A stretch of DNA of 64,000 nucleotides from positions 1-64,000 of the forward strand of contig NZ_JAMLDX010000006.1 of NCBI RefSeq assembly GCF_024211275.1, in the 5' to 3' direction. This DNA is from Sphingomonas tagetis. Lineage in GTDB: Bacteria > Pseudomonadota > Alphaproteobacteria > Sphingomonadales > Sphingomonadaceae. The notes beneath the pieces are model-generated. The model did no database searches. It was not told the DNA's origin and worked only from the letters and a program-made list of their open reading frames with translations. Shown piece after piece: positions 7,859-16,962 of this stretch. A program made the position numbers and the translations under genes. The stretch's first letter is position 1. Every line of letters starts with the position of its first letter.

Positions 7859-10113
7859 CGCGCGATACCGCCAGCCGCCAGCACCGCCAGCGTCACCAGC
7901 TCGCTCGCCGTCGAGGTCATCGGCGCGACCTGAACCGGCTTTTCCATGCCCATCAGCATCGGCCCGATCATGCTGTCGCCACCCAGCTCGCGCAGCAGCT
8001 TGGCCGAGATATGGGCCGACTGGAGGCCGGGCATGATCAGGATGTTGGCCGGACCGGACAGCCGCGCGAAGGGGTAGTTGGCGAGCTGGCGCGGGTTGAG
8101 CGCGACGTCGGGCGCCATCTCGCCTTCATATTCGAAGCCGACCTGCCGCGCGTCGAGCACCTGCACGGCGTCGCGGATATTGTCGAGGAACGCGCCCTTG
8201 GGGTTACCGAAGGTCGAATAGCTGAGGAAGGCGACGCGCGGCTCATGGCCCATGCGCCGCGCGACTTGCGCGGTCTGCTCGGCGATGTCGGCGAGTTCCT
8301 CGGCGGTGGGACGCTCGTTTACGGTGGTGTCGGCGATGAACACCGTGTGGCTGCGGCCGACCATGATGTGCACGCCGAACGCCGTGCGACCCTCGGCCAC
8401 GTCGATCACGCGGCGGATCTCGCGCATGTTCTGCGCATAGGGGCGGGTGATGCCGGTGATCATCGCGTCGCCCTCGCCCAGCTGGAGCAGCAGCGAGCCG
8501 AAGATGTTGCGGTCCTGATTGACCATCCGCTCGGCGTCGCGGCGGAGATAGCCGCGCCGCTGGAGCCGCGAATAGAGGAAGTCGACCATCGCCGGGACGA
8601 GCGGCGAGTTGCGGCTGTTATGCACCTCGAAGCTCTCGGGATCGCTCACGCCGAGCGCGCGCAGCCGGTCGGGCACGTCGTCGCGGCCGACCAGCACCGG
8701 CGTGCCATAGCCGCCGTCGCGGAAGGCGATCGCGGCGCGCAGCACCACTTCTTCCTCGCCCTCGGCGAAGATCACGCGCTTGGGATGCGCGCGGGCGCCC
8801 TCATAAGCGAGCGTCAGCACCGAGGTGGTGGGGTTGAGCCGGCCCTTGAGCGTATGGCGATAGGCCGCCATGTCGAGGATCGGCTTGGTCGCGACGCCCG
8901 AATCCATCGCCGCCTTGGCGACCGCGGCGGGCACGACCTCCATCAATCGCGGATCGAACGGCGCCGGGATGATGTAATCGGCGCCAAAGCTGTGCACGCG
9001 GCCATAGGCCAGCGCCACTTCCTCGGGCACCTGCTCGCGCGCCAGCTCGGCGATGGCATGCGCCGCCGCGATCTTCATCTCCTCGTTGATCCCGGTCGCG
9101 CGCACGTCGAGCGCGCCGCGGAAGATGAACGGGAAACCGAGCACATTGTTGACCTGATTGGGATAGTCCGAGCGGCCGGTGGCGACGATCGCATCCGGAC
9201 GCACTTCCTTCGCCAGCTCGGGACGGATCTCGGGCTCGGGATTGGCCATCGCGAAGATGATCGGCGCGGGCGCCATGTCCTTGACCATCTCGGGCTTGAG
9301 CGCGCCGGCCGCCGACAGGCCGAGAAACACGTCGGCGCCGACCAGCGCTTCGGTCAGCGTGCGCCGGTCGGTGGCGACGGCGTGCGCCGACTGCCACTGG
9401 TTCACGCCCTCGCGGTCCTGCGTAATCACGCCCTTGCGGTCGCACATCAGCACATTGTTCTGACGGACGCCCATCGCCTTGATCAATTCGGTGCAGGCGA
9501 TCGCGGCCGCGCCCGCGCCGTTCACCACCACCTTGATCTCGTCCATCTTTCGGCCCGTCAGCAGGCAGGCATTGATCAGGCCCGCCGCGGTGATGATCGC
9601 GGTGCCGTGCTGGTCGTCATGAAAGACCGGGATGTTCATGCGCTCGCGCAACGTCTGCTCGATGATGAAGCATTCGGGCGCCTTGATATCCTCGAGGTTG
9701 ATGCCGCCGAAGCTCGGCTCCATCAGCTCGACGGCGTCGATGATGCGGTCGACATCTTCCGTCTTCAGCTCGATGTCGATCGAATCGACATCGGCGAAGC
9801 GCTTGAACAGCACCGCCTTGCCCTCCATCACCGGCTTGGAGGCGAGCGCGCCGAGATTGCCCATGCCGAGGATGGCGGTACCGTTGGAGATCACCGCGAC
9901 GAGATTGCCCTTGGCGGTATAGTCGTAGGCGGTCGCGGGATCGTCGGCGATCGCCTGCACCGGCACGGCGACGCCGGGCGAATAAGCCAGCGCCAGGTCG
10001 CGCTGCGTGGTCAGCGGTTTCGACGCGACGATCTCGATCTTGCCGGGCCGGCCCTCCGAATGAAACAGCAGCGCCTCGCGCTCGGAAAACTGGACATTGG
10101 CTTCTTCGGACAT
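7855..10113 (-). CDS. maeB: NADP-dependent malic enzyme with C-terminal phosphotransacetylase-like domain
   Basis: A 752-residue MaeB-type enzyme, converting malate to pyruvate and CO2 with NAD(P)+. The N-terminal malic domain shows DLALAYSPGVAVPVQAIADD, YDYTAKGNLVAVISNGTAIL and FHDDQHGTAI; the NAD-binding domain has VVNGAGAAAIACTELI. The C-terminal about 320 residues resemble phosphotransacetylase (VIFAEGEEEVVLRAA, RMVNQDRNIFGSLLLQLGEG), the usual fusion in proteobacterial MaeB, where this domain binds acetyl-CoA and regulates rather than catalyses. ATG 10113 is chosen because the frame upstream is not conserved-looking. It is divergent from mutS and overlaps the SDR stop by four bases. Confidence 0.93.
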   Translation of the reverse strand: MSEEANVQFSEREALLFHSEGRPGKIEIVASKPLTTQRDLALAYSPGVAVPVQAIADDPATAYDYTAKGNLVAVISNGTAILGMGNLGALASKPVMEGKAVLFKRFADVDSIDIELKTEDVDRIIDAVELMEPSFGGINLEDIKAPECFIIEQTLRERMNIPVFHDDQHGTAIITAAGLINACLLTGRKMDEIKVVVNGAGAAAIACTELIKAMGVRQNNVLMCDRKGVITQDREGVNQWQSAHAVATDRRTLTEALVGADVFLGLSAAGALKPEMVKDMAPAPIIFAMANPEPEIRPELAKEVRPDAIVATGRSDYPNQVNNVLGFPFIFRGALDVRATGINEEMKIAAAHAIAELAREQVPEEVALAYGRVHSFGADYIIPAPFDPRLMEVVPAAVAKAAMDSGVATKPILDMAAYRHTLKGRLNPTTSVLTLAYEGARAHPKRVIFAEGEEEVVLRAAIAFRDGGYGTPVLVGRDDVPDRLRALGVSDPESFEVHNSRNSPLVPAMVDFLYSRLQRRGYLRRDAERMVNQDRNIFGSLLLQLGEGDAMITGITRPYAQNMREIRRVIDVAEGRTAFGVHIMVGRSHTVFIADTTVNERPTAEELADIAEQTAQVARRMGHEPRVAFLSYSTFGNPKGAFLDNIRDAVQVLDARQVGFEYEGEMAPDVALNPRQLANYPFARLSGPANILIMPGLQSAHISAKLLRELGGDSMIGPMLMGMEKPVQVAPMTSTASELVTLAVLAAGGIAR

Positions 10114-10324
10114 GCGTCTCTCCCGGTTGGCCCCCTTTAGGGTCGGGGCGGGGCGGATTGCAACGTGAGAGCGCGGAAGGGCAGCTATCGATGCCGTTGC
10201 TGCTGCGCCGATCGGCGGGACCGGAATGTGCGGAAAAGCGCACAGTTCGACGATCCACACGAATCATGTCGGGCTTCCGACGGCGCCATTGTCCGTTTCC
10301 ACCGCCTCGGCTACCTCCGCGCCG

Positions 10325-12919
10325 ATGACTGCCGCCCCCACTCCGATGATGGCGCAATATCTCGCGCTCAAGGCGGAGGCGACCGACTGTCTGCTCTTCT
10401 ACCGGATGGGCGATTTCTTTGAACTGTTTTTCGACGATGCCAAGACGGCGAGCGCGGTGCTCGACATCGCGCTGACCGCGCGCGGCGAGCATGACGGCGA
10501 GCGCATCCCGATGTGCGGGGTGCCGGCGCATTCGGCTGAGGGCTATCTCGCCCGGCTGATCAAGGCGGGACACCGCGTCGCCATCGCCGACCAGATCGAG
10601 ACGCCCGAGGAGGCAAAGAAGCGCGGCGGGTCGAAGGCGCTGGTCGCGCGTGCGATCATCCGCGTCGTCACCGCGGGCACGCTGACCGAGGAGGCGTTGC
10701 TCGACAGCCGCACCGCCAACTGGTGCGCCGCGATCGGCGAAGCCGGTGGCGAGACGGCGATCGCCGCGGCGGATATTTCGACCGGGCGGTTCGAAATCCT
10801 GGAGTGCAGCGCGGAGGCCGTCGGCGCGGCGCTCGCCCGTCTCAATGCGGTCGAGGTGATCGCGGCCGAGGGCAGCGAGAGCCTCGACGCGACCAGCTCT
10901 CGCCCCAAGGCCGAGTTCGACAGCAGCGGCGGCGAGGCGCGGCTCAAGAAGTTGTTCGGCGTGGCGACGCTCGACGGGTTCGGCCAGTTCAACCGGGCCG
11001 CGCTGTCAGCCGCGGGCGGGCTTGCGGCATATCTCGAACACACCGCCAAGGGTTCACTCCCGTTCCTGCGTCCGCCGCGCATCACCCGCAGCGACGCGTG
11101 CATGGCGATCGACGCGGCGACACGCGAAAGCCTTGAGCTGACGCAGAACCAGTCAGGCGCGCGCAAGGGCAGCCTGCTCGACGCGATCGACCGCACCGTC
11201 ACCGGCGCAGGCGCGCGGCTGCTCGCTGCCGATATCGCCGCGCCGCTGATGGACCGCGCGCTTGTCGAAGCCCGGCTCGACCTCGTCCAGCGCTTCCATG
11301 ACGAACAGAATCTGCGCGACGACCTCCGCGCCAGCCTCCGCGCGCTGCCCGATATCGGCCGCGCGCTGGGGCGTCTCGCCGCGGGGCGCGGTTCGCCGCG
11401 CGATCTAGGCCAGCTGCGCGACGGACTCGACGGGGCGTGGCGGCTCGGCGAGAAACTGGCGAAGCTGCCCCAACCACCGCAACTGCTCGCCGCGGTCGCG
11501 CCGGATCTGCGCGGGCATGGCGCGTTGATCGACCTGCTCCAGCGCGCGCTCGTCCCCTCGCCGCCGATCGATGCAGCGCATGGCGGCTATATCGCCGAGG
11601 GCTATGACGCCGCGCTCGACGATTTGCGCGATGCCGGTGCCGGCGGACGCCGCGCCATTGCCGCGCTGGAGGCCGACTACAAGCAGCGCACGGGCATCGC
11701 CGGGCTCAAGATCAAGCATAATGGCGTGCTCGGCTATCATATCGAGGTCGCGGCGAAACATGCCGATGAGCTGATGCGCCCGGACAGCGGCTTCACCCAT
11801 CGCCAGACGCTGGCCGGCGTGGTCCGCTTCAACGCGCCCGAGCTGCACGAGATCGCGATCAAGGTGACACAAGCGGGCGCGCATGCGCTGACCGCCGAGG
11901 CCGCGCATCTCGAGGACTTGACTGCCGCCGCGCTTGATCGGCGCGAAGCGATTGCCGCGACCGCCGACGCGCTGGCAAGGCTCGATGTCGCCTCGGCGCT
12001 GGCCGAGCGCGCGGCGGAGGGCGGATGGACACGGCCCGTGCTGGTCGATCACGCCTGTTTCGAAGTCGAGGGCGGACGCCACCCCGTGGTCGAATCGGCG
12101 CTGGCACGCAGTGGCGAGCGTTTCGTCGCCAATGACTGTGCGCTGTCCGAATCCAATCGGCTGTGGCTGGTCACCGGCCCGAACATGGGCGGCAAGTCGA
12201 CCTTCCTGCGCCAGAATGCCCTGATCGCCGTACTCGCACAGGCAGGTGCCTATGTCCCGGCGGCGCGGGCGAAGCTCGGGCTGGTCGACCGGCTGTTCAG
12301 CCGCGTCGGCGCTTCGGACAATCTCGCGCGCGGACGTTCGACCTTCATGGTCGAGATGGTCGAGACCGCCGCGATCCTGGCGCAGGCGACGCCACGCAGC
12401 TTCGTGATCCTCGACGAGGTGGGGCGCGGCACCTCGACCTATGACGGGCTCGCCATCGCCTGGGCGGTGGTCGAGGCGATCCATGAGGACAATCGCTGCC
12501 GCTGCCTGTTCGCGACGCATTATCACGAACTGACGCGACTGGCCGAGCGGTGCGAGGCGCTGTCGCTGCACCATGTGCGGGCGCGCGAGTGGAAGGGCGA
12601 TCTGGTGCTGCTGCACGAGGTCGCGGAAGGACCTGCCGACCGCAGCTATGGCCTCGCCGTGGCGCGGCTCGCCGGGTTGCCGCCGGTGACTCTCGCGCGC
12701 GCCAAGGCGGTGCTGGCGAAGCTTGAGGCGGGACGCGAGAAGACCGGGGGGATCGCCGCGGGGCTCGACGACCTGCCGCTGTTCGCCGCGGCGATGGTGC
12801 AGGAAGAGGAAGCGGTCGATGCATTGCGCGCCGAGCTTGGCGCACTAGATATCGACGCGCTGAGCCCGCGTGATGCACTGGATACGCTCTACCGGCTCAA
12901 GACTTTGATGGACCTTTGA
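10325..12919 (+). CDS. mutS: DNA mismatch repair protein MutS
   Basis: A protein of about 864 residues. The mismatch-binding domain begins with MMAQYLALKAEATDCLLFYR and the MGDFFELFFDDA segment, containing the F-x-E motif that contacts mismatched DNA. The C-terminal ATPase has Walker A GPNMGGKST at about residues 618-626, FMVEMVETAAIL, DEVGRGTSTYDGLAIAWA and ATHYHELT. It recognises replication mismatches and recruits MutL. ATG 10325 is chosen over an upstream ATG at 10226 because the extra N-terminus is low-complexity; ATG 10346 is also possible. Its TGA stop overlaps the ATG of a small membrane protein, implying coupling. Confidence 0.95.
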   Translation: MTAAPTPMMAQYLALKAEATDCLLFYRMGDFFELFFDDAKTASAVLDIALTARGEHDGERIPMCGVPAHSAEGYLARLIKAGHRVAIADQIETPEEAKKRGGSKALVARAIIRVVTAGTLTEEALLDSRTANWCAAIGEAGGETAIAAADISTGRFEILECSAEAVGAALARLNAVEVIAAEGSESLDATSSRPKAEFDSSGGEARLKKLFGVATLDGFGQFNRAALSAAGGLAAYLEHTAKGSLPFLRPPRITRSDACMAIDAATRESLELTQNQSGARKGSLLDAIDRTVTGAGARLLAADIAAPLMDRALVEARLDLVQRFHDEQNLRDDLRASLRALPDIGRALGRLAAGRGSPRDLGQLRDGLDGAWRLGEKLAKLPQPPQLLAAVAPDLRGHGALIDLLQRALVPSPPIDAAHGGYIAEGYDAALDDLRDAGAGGRRAIAALEADYKQRTGIAGLKIKHNGVLGYHIEVAAKHADELMRPDSGFTHRQTLAGVVRFNAPELHEIAIKVTQAGAHALTAEAAHLEDLTAAALDRREAIAATADALARLDVASALAERAAEGGWTRPVLVDHACFEVEGGRHPVVESALARSGERFVANDCALSESNRLWLVTGPNMGGKSTFLRQNALIAVLAQAGAYVPAARAKLGLVDRLFSRVGASDNLARGRSTFMVEMVETAAILAQATPRSFVILDEVGRGTSTYDGLAIAWAVVEAIHEDNRCRCLFATHYHELTRLAERCEALSLHHVRAREWKGDLVLLHEVAEGPADRSYGLAVARLAGLPPVTLARAKAVLAKLEAGREKTGGIAAGLDDLPLFAAAMVQEEEAVDALRAELGALDIDALSPRDALDTLYRLKTLMDL

Positions 12920-13077
12920 TGCGCGAATCCGGCCTTTTCGGGATCATCCAGATCGTCTTCGTGACCGTGCGCGACGGTTATTCGACGGCGCGCGCGTGGC
13001 AGGTGATGGCGGCGTTCGCGCTGCTCGCCGCGATCCCGATCGCGCTGGTCGTCGGCATCGCGCTGCTGCTCAGCTAG
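12919..13077 (+). CDS. Small membrane protein coupled to mutS
   Basis: A 52-residue product, MRESGLFGIIQIVFVTVRDG, then an amphipathic stretch and a clear transmembrane segment (AFALLAAIPIALVVGIALLL) near the C-terminus. Its ATG overlaps the mutS TGA (TGATG), indicating translational coupling. The last 8 bases overlap the convergent FMN reductase gene. Too short for family recognition; seen as a real gene because of the start overlap, the coherent membrane segment and absence of better frames. Function unknown. Confidence 0.6.
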   Translation: MRESGLFGIIQIVFVTVRDGYSTARAWQVMAAFALLAAIPIALVVGIALLLS

Positions 13078-13645
13078 CGCGAGCCGCCTTCGCCGCCGCG
13101 ATCCACCACAGTAATTCGTCGGCGAAGCGCGGGAAGCCGCGCACCAGCGCCTGCCCGCCCTCGCCCTGTGGCTCATCCTTCTCGTCGAGCGTCTGGCCGA
13201 TCTGCGCGACGGTGATCGTCGCGGGCACCACCGCCATACCCATCCCGGTCAGCGTCGGGTGCCACATCGAGTTGCTGCGCGCGCCGGCGAGCCGGCCCGC
13301 CGAGTAACTGACGATGGCAGCCGGGCGGCGTGCCCATTCGGCGAGGAAATGGTCGGTCAGGTTCTTTAGGCCGGGCTGCATGCCCCAATTATATTCGCCG
13401 GCGACGAACAGGAATCCGTCGGCGCTGCGCAGCTTTTCGGCCAGCGTTTCCATCGCGGCCGGCGCTTCGCCCGGCGGATAGTCCATGTAGCGCCTGTCGA
13501 GCATCGGCAGCCCGACATCCCTGGCGTCGATCAGCTCGGCGTCCAGACCGCGCGCCGCCAGTTGCGCGACGATCCACCGGGCCAGCCGGATGCCGACGCG
13601 CGCTTCACGGTAGGAGCCGTAGAAAACGAGAATGCGGTCGGCCAT
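13070..13645 (-). CDS. NAD(P)H-dependent FMN reductase / flavodoxin-fold oxidoreductase
   Basis: A 191-residue flavodoxin-like protein. MADRILVFYGSYREARVGIRLA supplies the beta1-loop that binds FMN phosphate, and FLFVAGEYNWGMQPGLKNLTDHF matches the P.YN.S.P..LKN..D signature of NADPH-dependent FMN/quinone reductases, with YN-W-G-M variation. It probably reduces FMN, quinones or similar acceptors in the cytosol. GGGAG lies 7 bases before ATG 13645. The gene stands directly behind an intrinsic-terminator hairpin and a long structured leader on its own strand, which suggests regulation by transcription attenuation (inference). Confidence 0.82.
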   Translation of the reverse strand: MADRILVFYGSYREARVGIRLARWIVAQLAARGLDAELIDARDVGLPMLDRRYMDYPPGEAPAAMETLAEKLRSADGFLFVAGEYNWGMQPGLKNLTDHFLAEWARRPAAIVSYSAGRLAGARSNSMWHPTLTGMGMAVVPATITVAQIGQTLDEKDEPQGEGGQALVRGFPRFADELLWWIAAAKAARAS

Positions 13646-13656
13646 GCGCGTGCTCC

Positions 13657-13703
13657 CAAAATGAAAGAGGCCACCGGGGCCATCCCTGGCACCCGGTGAC
13701 CTC
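13657..13703 (-). terminator. Intrinsic terminator between leader and FMN reductase
   Basis: On the minus strand GAGGTCACCGGG pairs with CCCGGTGGCCTC (one mismatch or wobble) around a loop of about 13 bases, followed by CTTTCATTTT. The terminator's U-tract abuts the GGGAG ribosome-binding site of the gene starting at 13645. Confidence 0.72.
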
Positions 13704-13838
13704 CGACATGGTCAGCGGCCGGAAGCTCCAGCCCGGGAGACCATGCGGGCCGCTTGTCCGCTGCTGGCGCCGTTGATTGGGGGAGGATACCCCCCGTGCG
13801 CCGTGCCGGTGGAGGGCTTCCACCGGTTGCATCGGATC

Positions 13839-13895
13839 TTAGCGGCGCGTCTCCCGAACGAACTGAACCGACCCCACTGCTGAACCATGAGACAT
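13839..13895 (-). CDS. Putative leader peptide, 18 residues
   Basis: The ORF encodes MSHGSAVGSVQFVRETRR and stops at TAA 13839-13841. Its start is preceded by an unusually long match to the 16S anti-Shine-Dalgarno (AAAGGAGGTGATCC, 13897-13910), leaving one base before ATG. The peptide has no run of a single amino acid, so classic amino-acid attenuation is not obvious; translation itself may remodel the downstream hairpins. Too short to support by homology. Confidence 0.45.
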   Translation of the reverse strand: MSHGSAVGSVQFVRETRR

Positions 13896-14032
13896 CGGAT
13901 CACCTCCTTTCGCTTGTTAAAACGCTGTACCCGGCCTGGGCACGGATGAACTTTGAATCATCCTGACTCATAGAACAAGTCTTGTAATGCATCGCGAAAT
14001 CGGCGAATCTCAAAGTTCTGGCGCATGACAGC

Positions 14033-14524
14033 TCAGCGCCGGCAATCCTCAGCGACACGAAGCACCTCTGCCCAGGCAGGAATCACCAGCGGCGGCTGTG
14101 ATGCGCTCTCGACGATGAATCGCCCGCGGCTATAGCCCATCGCATCGATTAGCGGGTCGCTGGCGGGCAACGCCGCGCCCGACAGGCTGCGCGCGGTGCT
14201 GGTGGTGCGGATCGTCATCGGGCCTGAAGCCGTACCCCGGGCGAGGATCAGCCTGCTACCGCCGGCCTCGCACTGGATCGAGAAGACCGCCGCACCGCCC
14301 GATCCATAGACCGCCCCCGTCCCCTGCCCGTCGCGCCGATAGCTCCAATTGCCCGGCGTCACCGGCCAGTCGCGCCAGTCGCTGCTGGCGGCGGGGGGCG
14401 GCGGCGCGGGTGCCGGGGCAGGTGCGGGAACCGGTACCGGGCGCGCCGGCGCAGGCGGCGGGGCCGACGGCGCCACGCAACCGGCGAGGATGGCAAGCGA
14501 AGCACAGGCGAGAAGGTTACGCAT
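14033..14524 (-). CDS. Putative outer-membrane lipoprotein
   Basis: A 163-residue product with a lipoprotein signal: MRNLLACASLAILAGCVAPS, cysteine of the LAGC lipobox at residue 16. A proline/alanine-rich linker (APARPVPVPAPAPAPAPPPP) spans roughly residues 23-45, followed by a compact domain with WRDWPVTPGNWSYRRDGQG and CEAGGSRLILARG, ending in VAEDCRR. Two later cysteines could pair. No family name is recognised beyond a lipid-anchored sphingomonad hypothetical. It follows uvrB on the same strand with a 50-base gap. Confidence 0.72.
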   Translation of the reverse strand: MRNLLACASLAILAGCVAPSAPPPAPARPVPVPAPAPAPAPPPPAASSDWRDWPVTPGNWSYRRDGQGTGAVYGSGGAAVFSIQCEAGGSRLILARGTASGPMTIRTTSTARSLSGAALPASDPLIDAMGYSRGRFIVESASQPPLVIPAWAEVLRVAEDCRR

Positions 14525-14574
14525 GGACAACCTTATGGGGGAGCGAGTCCGGCGGCTCAACCGTTCGCCGCCAC

Positions 14575-16764
14575 TCAACGCTTTGCCCCACCCCATTTGC
14601 GCTGCACCTTGCCGTAACGCGTCTTGCGCGTGCCTGGCTTGCCCTCGTTGCTGCGGCCCATCACCGGCGCGCGGCGCAGTTCGTGCGGCAGGCCAAGCTC
14701 TTCCGCCTCGAGGCTGCGGATCTCGTCGCGCAGGCGGCCGGCTTCCTCGAATTCGAGGTTGGCGGCGGCATCGCGCATCTTCTTTTCGAGTTCCTCGATA
14801 TAGGCGCGCAGATTGTGGCCGACCATGTGCGCCGGGCCGTCCTCGATCTCGACCGTAACCTGATCCTTGCTCGCCACATGCGCGATGATGTCGCCGATGT
14901 TGCGCTTGATCGTGGTCGGGGTGATGCCGTGTTCGAGGTTGTAGGCCTCCTGCTTTTCGCGGCGTCGGCCGGTCTCGTTGAGTGCGCGCTCCATGCTGCC
15001 GGTGACGCGGTCGGCATAGAGGATCACGCGGCCCTCGACGTTGCGCGCGGCGCGTCCGATCGTCTGGATCAGCGAGGTCTCGGAACGCAGGAATCCCTCC
15101 TTGTCGGCGTCGAGGATCGCGACGAGTCCGCATTCGGGGATGTCGAGCCCTTCGCGCAGCAGGTTGATGCCGATGAGCACGTCATAGACGCCCAGGCGCA
15201 GGTCGCGGATCAGCTCGATCCGCTCGAGCGTCTCGACGTCGCTGTGCATGTAGCGGACCTTGATCCCGGCCTCGTGCATATATTCGGTCAAGTCTTCGGC
15301 CATGCGCTTGGTCAGCGTGGTGACGAGCGTGCGATAGCCCATCTCGGCGGTCTTGCGGCATTCGACGATCAGATCCTGCACCTGCTCCTCGACCGGCTTG
15401 ATCTCGACCGGCGGGTCGATCAGGCCGGTGGGGCGGATGACCTGTTCGCTGAACACGCCGCCGGTCTGCTCCATTTCCCAGCCGCCCGGCGTCGCCGAGA
15501 CGCTAACCGTCTGCGGCCGCATCGCGTCCCATTCGTTGAAGCGCAGCGGGCGGTTGTCGATGCAGCTCGGCAGGCGGAAGCCGTACTCGGCGAGCGTGAT
15601 CTTGCGGCGGTGATCGCCGCGCGCCATCGCACCGATCTGCGGCACGGTCTGGTGACTCTCGTCGACGAACAGCAAGGCGTTTTCGGGCAGATATTCGAAC
15701 AGGGTCGGCGGCGGCTCGCCGGGCAGGCGGCCGGTGAGGAAGCGGCTGTAATTCTCGATCCCCGCGCAGCTGCCGGTGGCGGCGATCATCTCGAGATCGA
15801 AATTGGTGCGCTGTTCGAGCCGCTGCGCCTCGAGCAATTTGCCTTCGATGTGCAGTTCCTTGAGCCGCTCGGCGAGCTCGTGCTTGATCGCCTCCATCGC
15901 CTGTTTGAGTGTCGGGCCAGGCGTGACGTGGTGCGAGTTGGCATAGACGCGGATCGTGTCGAGACTGGCGACCTTGGCGCCGGTCAGCGGATCGAACTCG
16001 GTGATCTCCTCGATATCGTCGCCGAAGAAGCTGATCCGCCAGGCGGTGTCGTCATAGTGCGACGGGAAGATTTCGAGACTGTCGCCGCGCACGCGGAAAT
16101 TGCCGCGGTTGAACGCCGCGTCGTTGCGCTTGTACTGGAGCGCGACAAGCTTGCGGATGATCTCGCGCTGGTCGGCGACCTGGCCCTTCTTCAAGTCGAA
16201 GATCATCGCCGAATAGGTCTCGACCGAACCGATGCCGTAGATGCACGAGACCGAGGCGACGATGATCACGTCGTCGCGTTCGAGCAGCGAGCGGGTGGCC
16301 GAATGGCGCATCCGGTCGATCGCCTCGTTCACCGAGCTTTCCTTCTCGATGTACGTGTCCGACCGCGGCACATAGGCCTCGGGCTGGTAATAGTCGTAAT
16401 AGCTGACGAAATATTCGACGGCGTTCTCGGGGAAGAACGACTTGAACTCGCCATAGAGCTGCGCGGCAAGGATCTTGTTGGGGGCGAGGATCAACGCCGG
16501 ACGCTGAAGCGCCTCGATCACCTTGGCCATGGTGAAGGTCTTGCCCGAGCCGGTGACGCCGAGCAGCACCTGATCGCGCTCGCCGGCCAACGCCGCCTCG
16601 GTCAGCTCGGCGATCGCGGTCGGCTGGTCGCCGGACGGGGTATATTCGCTGACCAGCTTGAACGCGCGGCCGCCCTCGGATTTCGGGGGGCGCTGCGGAC
16701 GGTGCGGGACGAAGCTCTGGCCGGTTTCGGGCTCGTCGAGATTGGTGCGGATCTGAATGACCAT
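14575..16764 (-). CDS. uvrB: Excinuclease ABC subunit B (UvrB)
   Basis: A 729-residue nucleotide excision repair helicase-like protein; UvrA loads it at lesions and UvrC then cuts. Walker A GVTGSGKT lies at about residues 69-76; the DNA-clamping beta-hairpin motif [15 protein letters not shown] is present; helicase motifs include [28 protein letters not shown] and QTIGRAARN. The C-terminal UVR motif ([20 protein letters not shown]) recruits UvrC and is followed by a basic tail ([16 protein letters not shown]). ATG 16764 gives MVIQIRTNL; the longer frame upstream crosses repeats in the promoter. I saw no alphaproteobacterial LexA box (GTTC-N7-GTTC) ahead of it. Confidence 0.96.
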   Translation of the reverse strand: MVIQIRTNLDEPETGQSFVPHRPQRPPKSEGGRAFKLVSEYTPSGDQPTAIAELTEAALAGERDQVLLGVTGSGKTFTMAKVIEALQRPALILAPNKILAAQLYGEFKSFFPENAVEYFVSYYDYYQPEAYVPRSDTYIEKESSVNEAIDRMRHSATRSLLERDDVIIVASVSCIYGIGSVETYSAMIFDLKKGQVADQREIIRKLVALQYKRNDAAFNRGNFRVRGDSLEIFPSHYDDTAWRISFFGDDIEEITEFDPLTGAKVASLDTIRVYANSHHVTPGPTLKQAMEAIKHELAERLKELHIEGKLLEAQRLEQRTNFDLEMIAATGSCAGIENYSRFLTGRLPGEPPPTLFEYLPENALLFVDESHQTVPQIGAMARGDHRRKITLAEYGFRLPSCIDNRPLRFNEWDAMRPQTVSVSATPGGWEMEQTGGVFSEQVIRPTGLIDPPVEIKPVEEQVQDLIVECRKTAEMGYRTLVTTLTKRMAEDLTEYMHEAGIKVRYMHSDVETLERIELIRDLRLGVYDVLIGINLLREGLDIPECGLVAILDADKEGFLRSETSLIQTIGRAARNVEGRVILYADRVTGSMERALNETGRRREKQEAYNLEHGITPTTIKRNIGDIIAHVASKDQVTVEIEDGPAHMVGHNLRAYIEELEKKMRDAAANLEFEEAGRLRDEIRSLEAEELGLPHELRRAPVMGRSNEGKPGTRKTRYGKVQRKWGGAKR

Positions 16765-16788
16765 GGCGGGGATATGGGGTCCGATCAG

Positions 16789-16845
16789 GTTGACACAATC
16801 AAGCGGTCTAACGCGCAAGTTGACGAAGTTGACACATTTGAGCGG
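16789..16845. repeat. Direct repeats upstream of uvrB
   Basis: Two related 18-base units begin GTTGACACA and end AGCGG (16789-16806 and 16828-16845), 39 bases apart, with a third partial GTTGACGA between them. They sit 25-80 bases upstream of the uvrB start. A regulatory role is possible but unproven. Confidence 0.4.
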
Positions 16846-16962
16846 GTGTCAGGCGTAAAGCGCCGCAATCGCGATGCGAAGCGCCGCTGACGTGACACCT
16901 GCGCGACACTCGCGCGCCGCGCCTGGACTCGCCCGTTCGAAAAGTCCCAAAGGTCACACCCT

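Larger units (their letters stand above)
13646..13910 (-). promoter_or_regulatory. Structured leader with short ORF, upstream of the FMN reductase
   Basis: On the minus strand this 265-base interval holds, in transcription order: an extended Shine-Dalgarno AAAGGAGGTGATCC (13897-13910); an 18-codon ORF; a perfect 8-bp hairpin (13806-13826); a G5/C5 hairpin (13779-13795); a stem CATGGTC/GACCATG (13707-13745) enclosing a G-C-rich loop; and a strong terminator (13657-13703) ending just before the ribosome-binding site of the FMN reductase. The order is that of an attenuator or riboswitch-type leader. I do not recognise a known riboswitch consensus in it. A separate small RNA ending at the terminator is the main alternative. 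Confidence 0.5.

Noticed and set aside
8011-10140. 709-residue plus-strand frame opposite maeB
   Set aside because: Fully antisense to maeB and made of histidine/arginine/aspartate-rich low-complexity sequence typical of shadow frames in GC-rich DNA.
13897-13911. Plus-strand GGATCACCTCCTTTC resembling the 16S rRNA 3' end
   Set aside because: Flanking bases do not match 16S; it is better explained as the extended Shine-Dalgarno of a minus-strand leader ORF.
13646-13960. 6S RNA, tmRNA, SRP RNA or RNase P in the leader region
   Set aside because: None of their conserved cores was recognised; order of elements fits a leader better.
14410-16890. 826-residue plus-strand frame opposite uvrB
   Set aside because: Antisense to a clear uvrB, low-complexity composition, no ribosome-binding site or domain.
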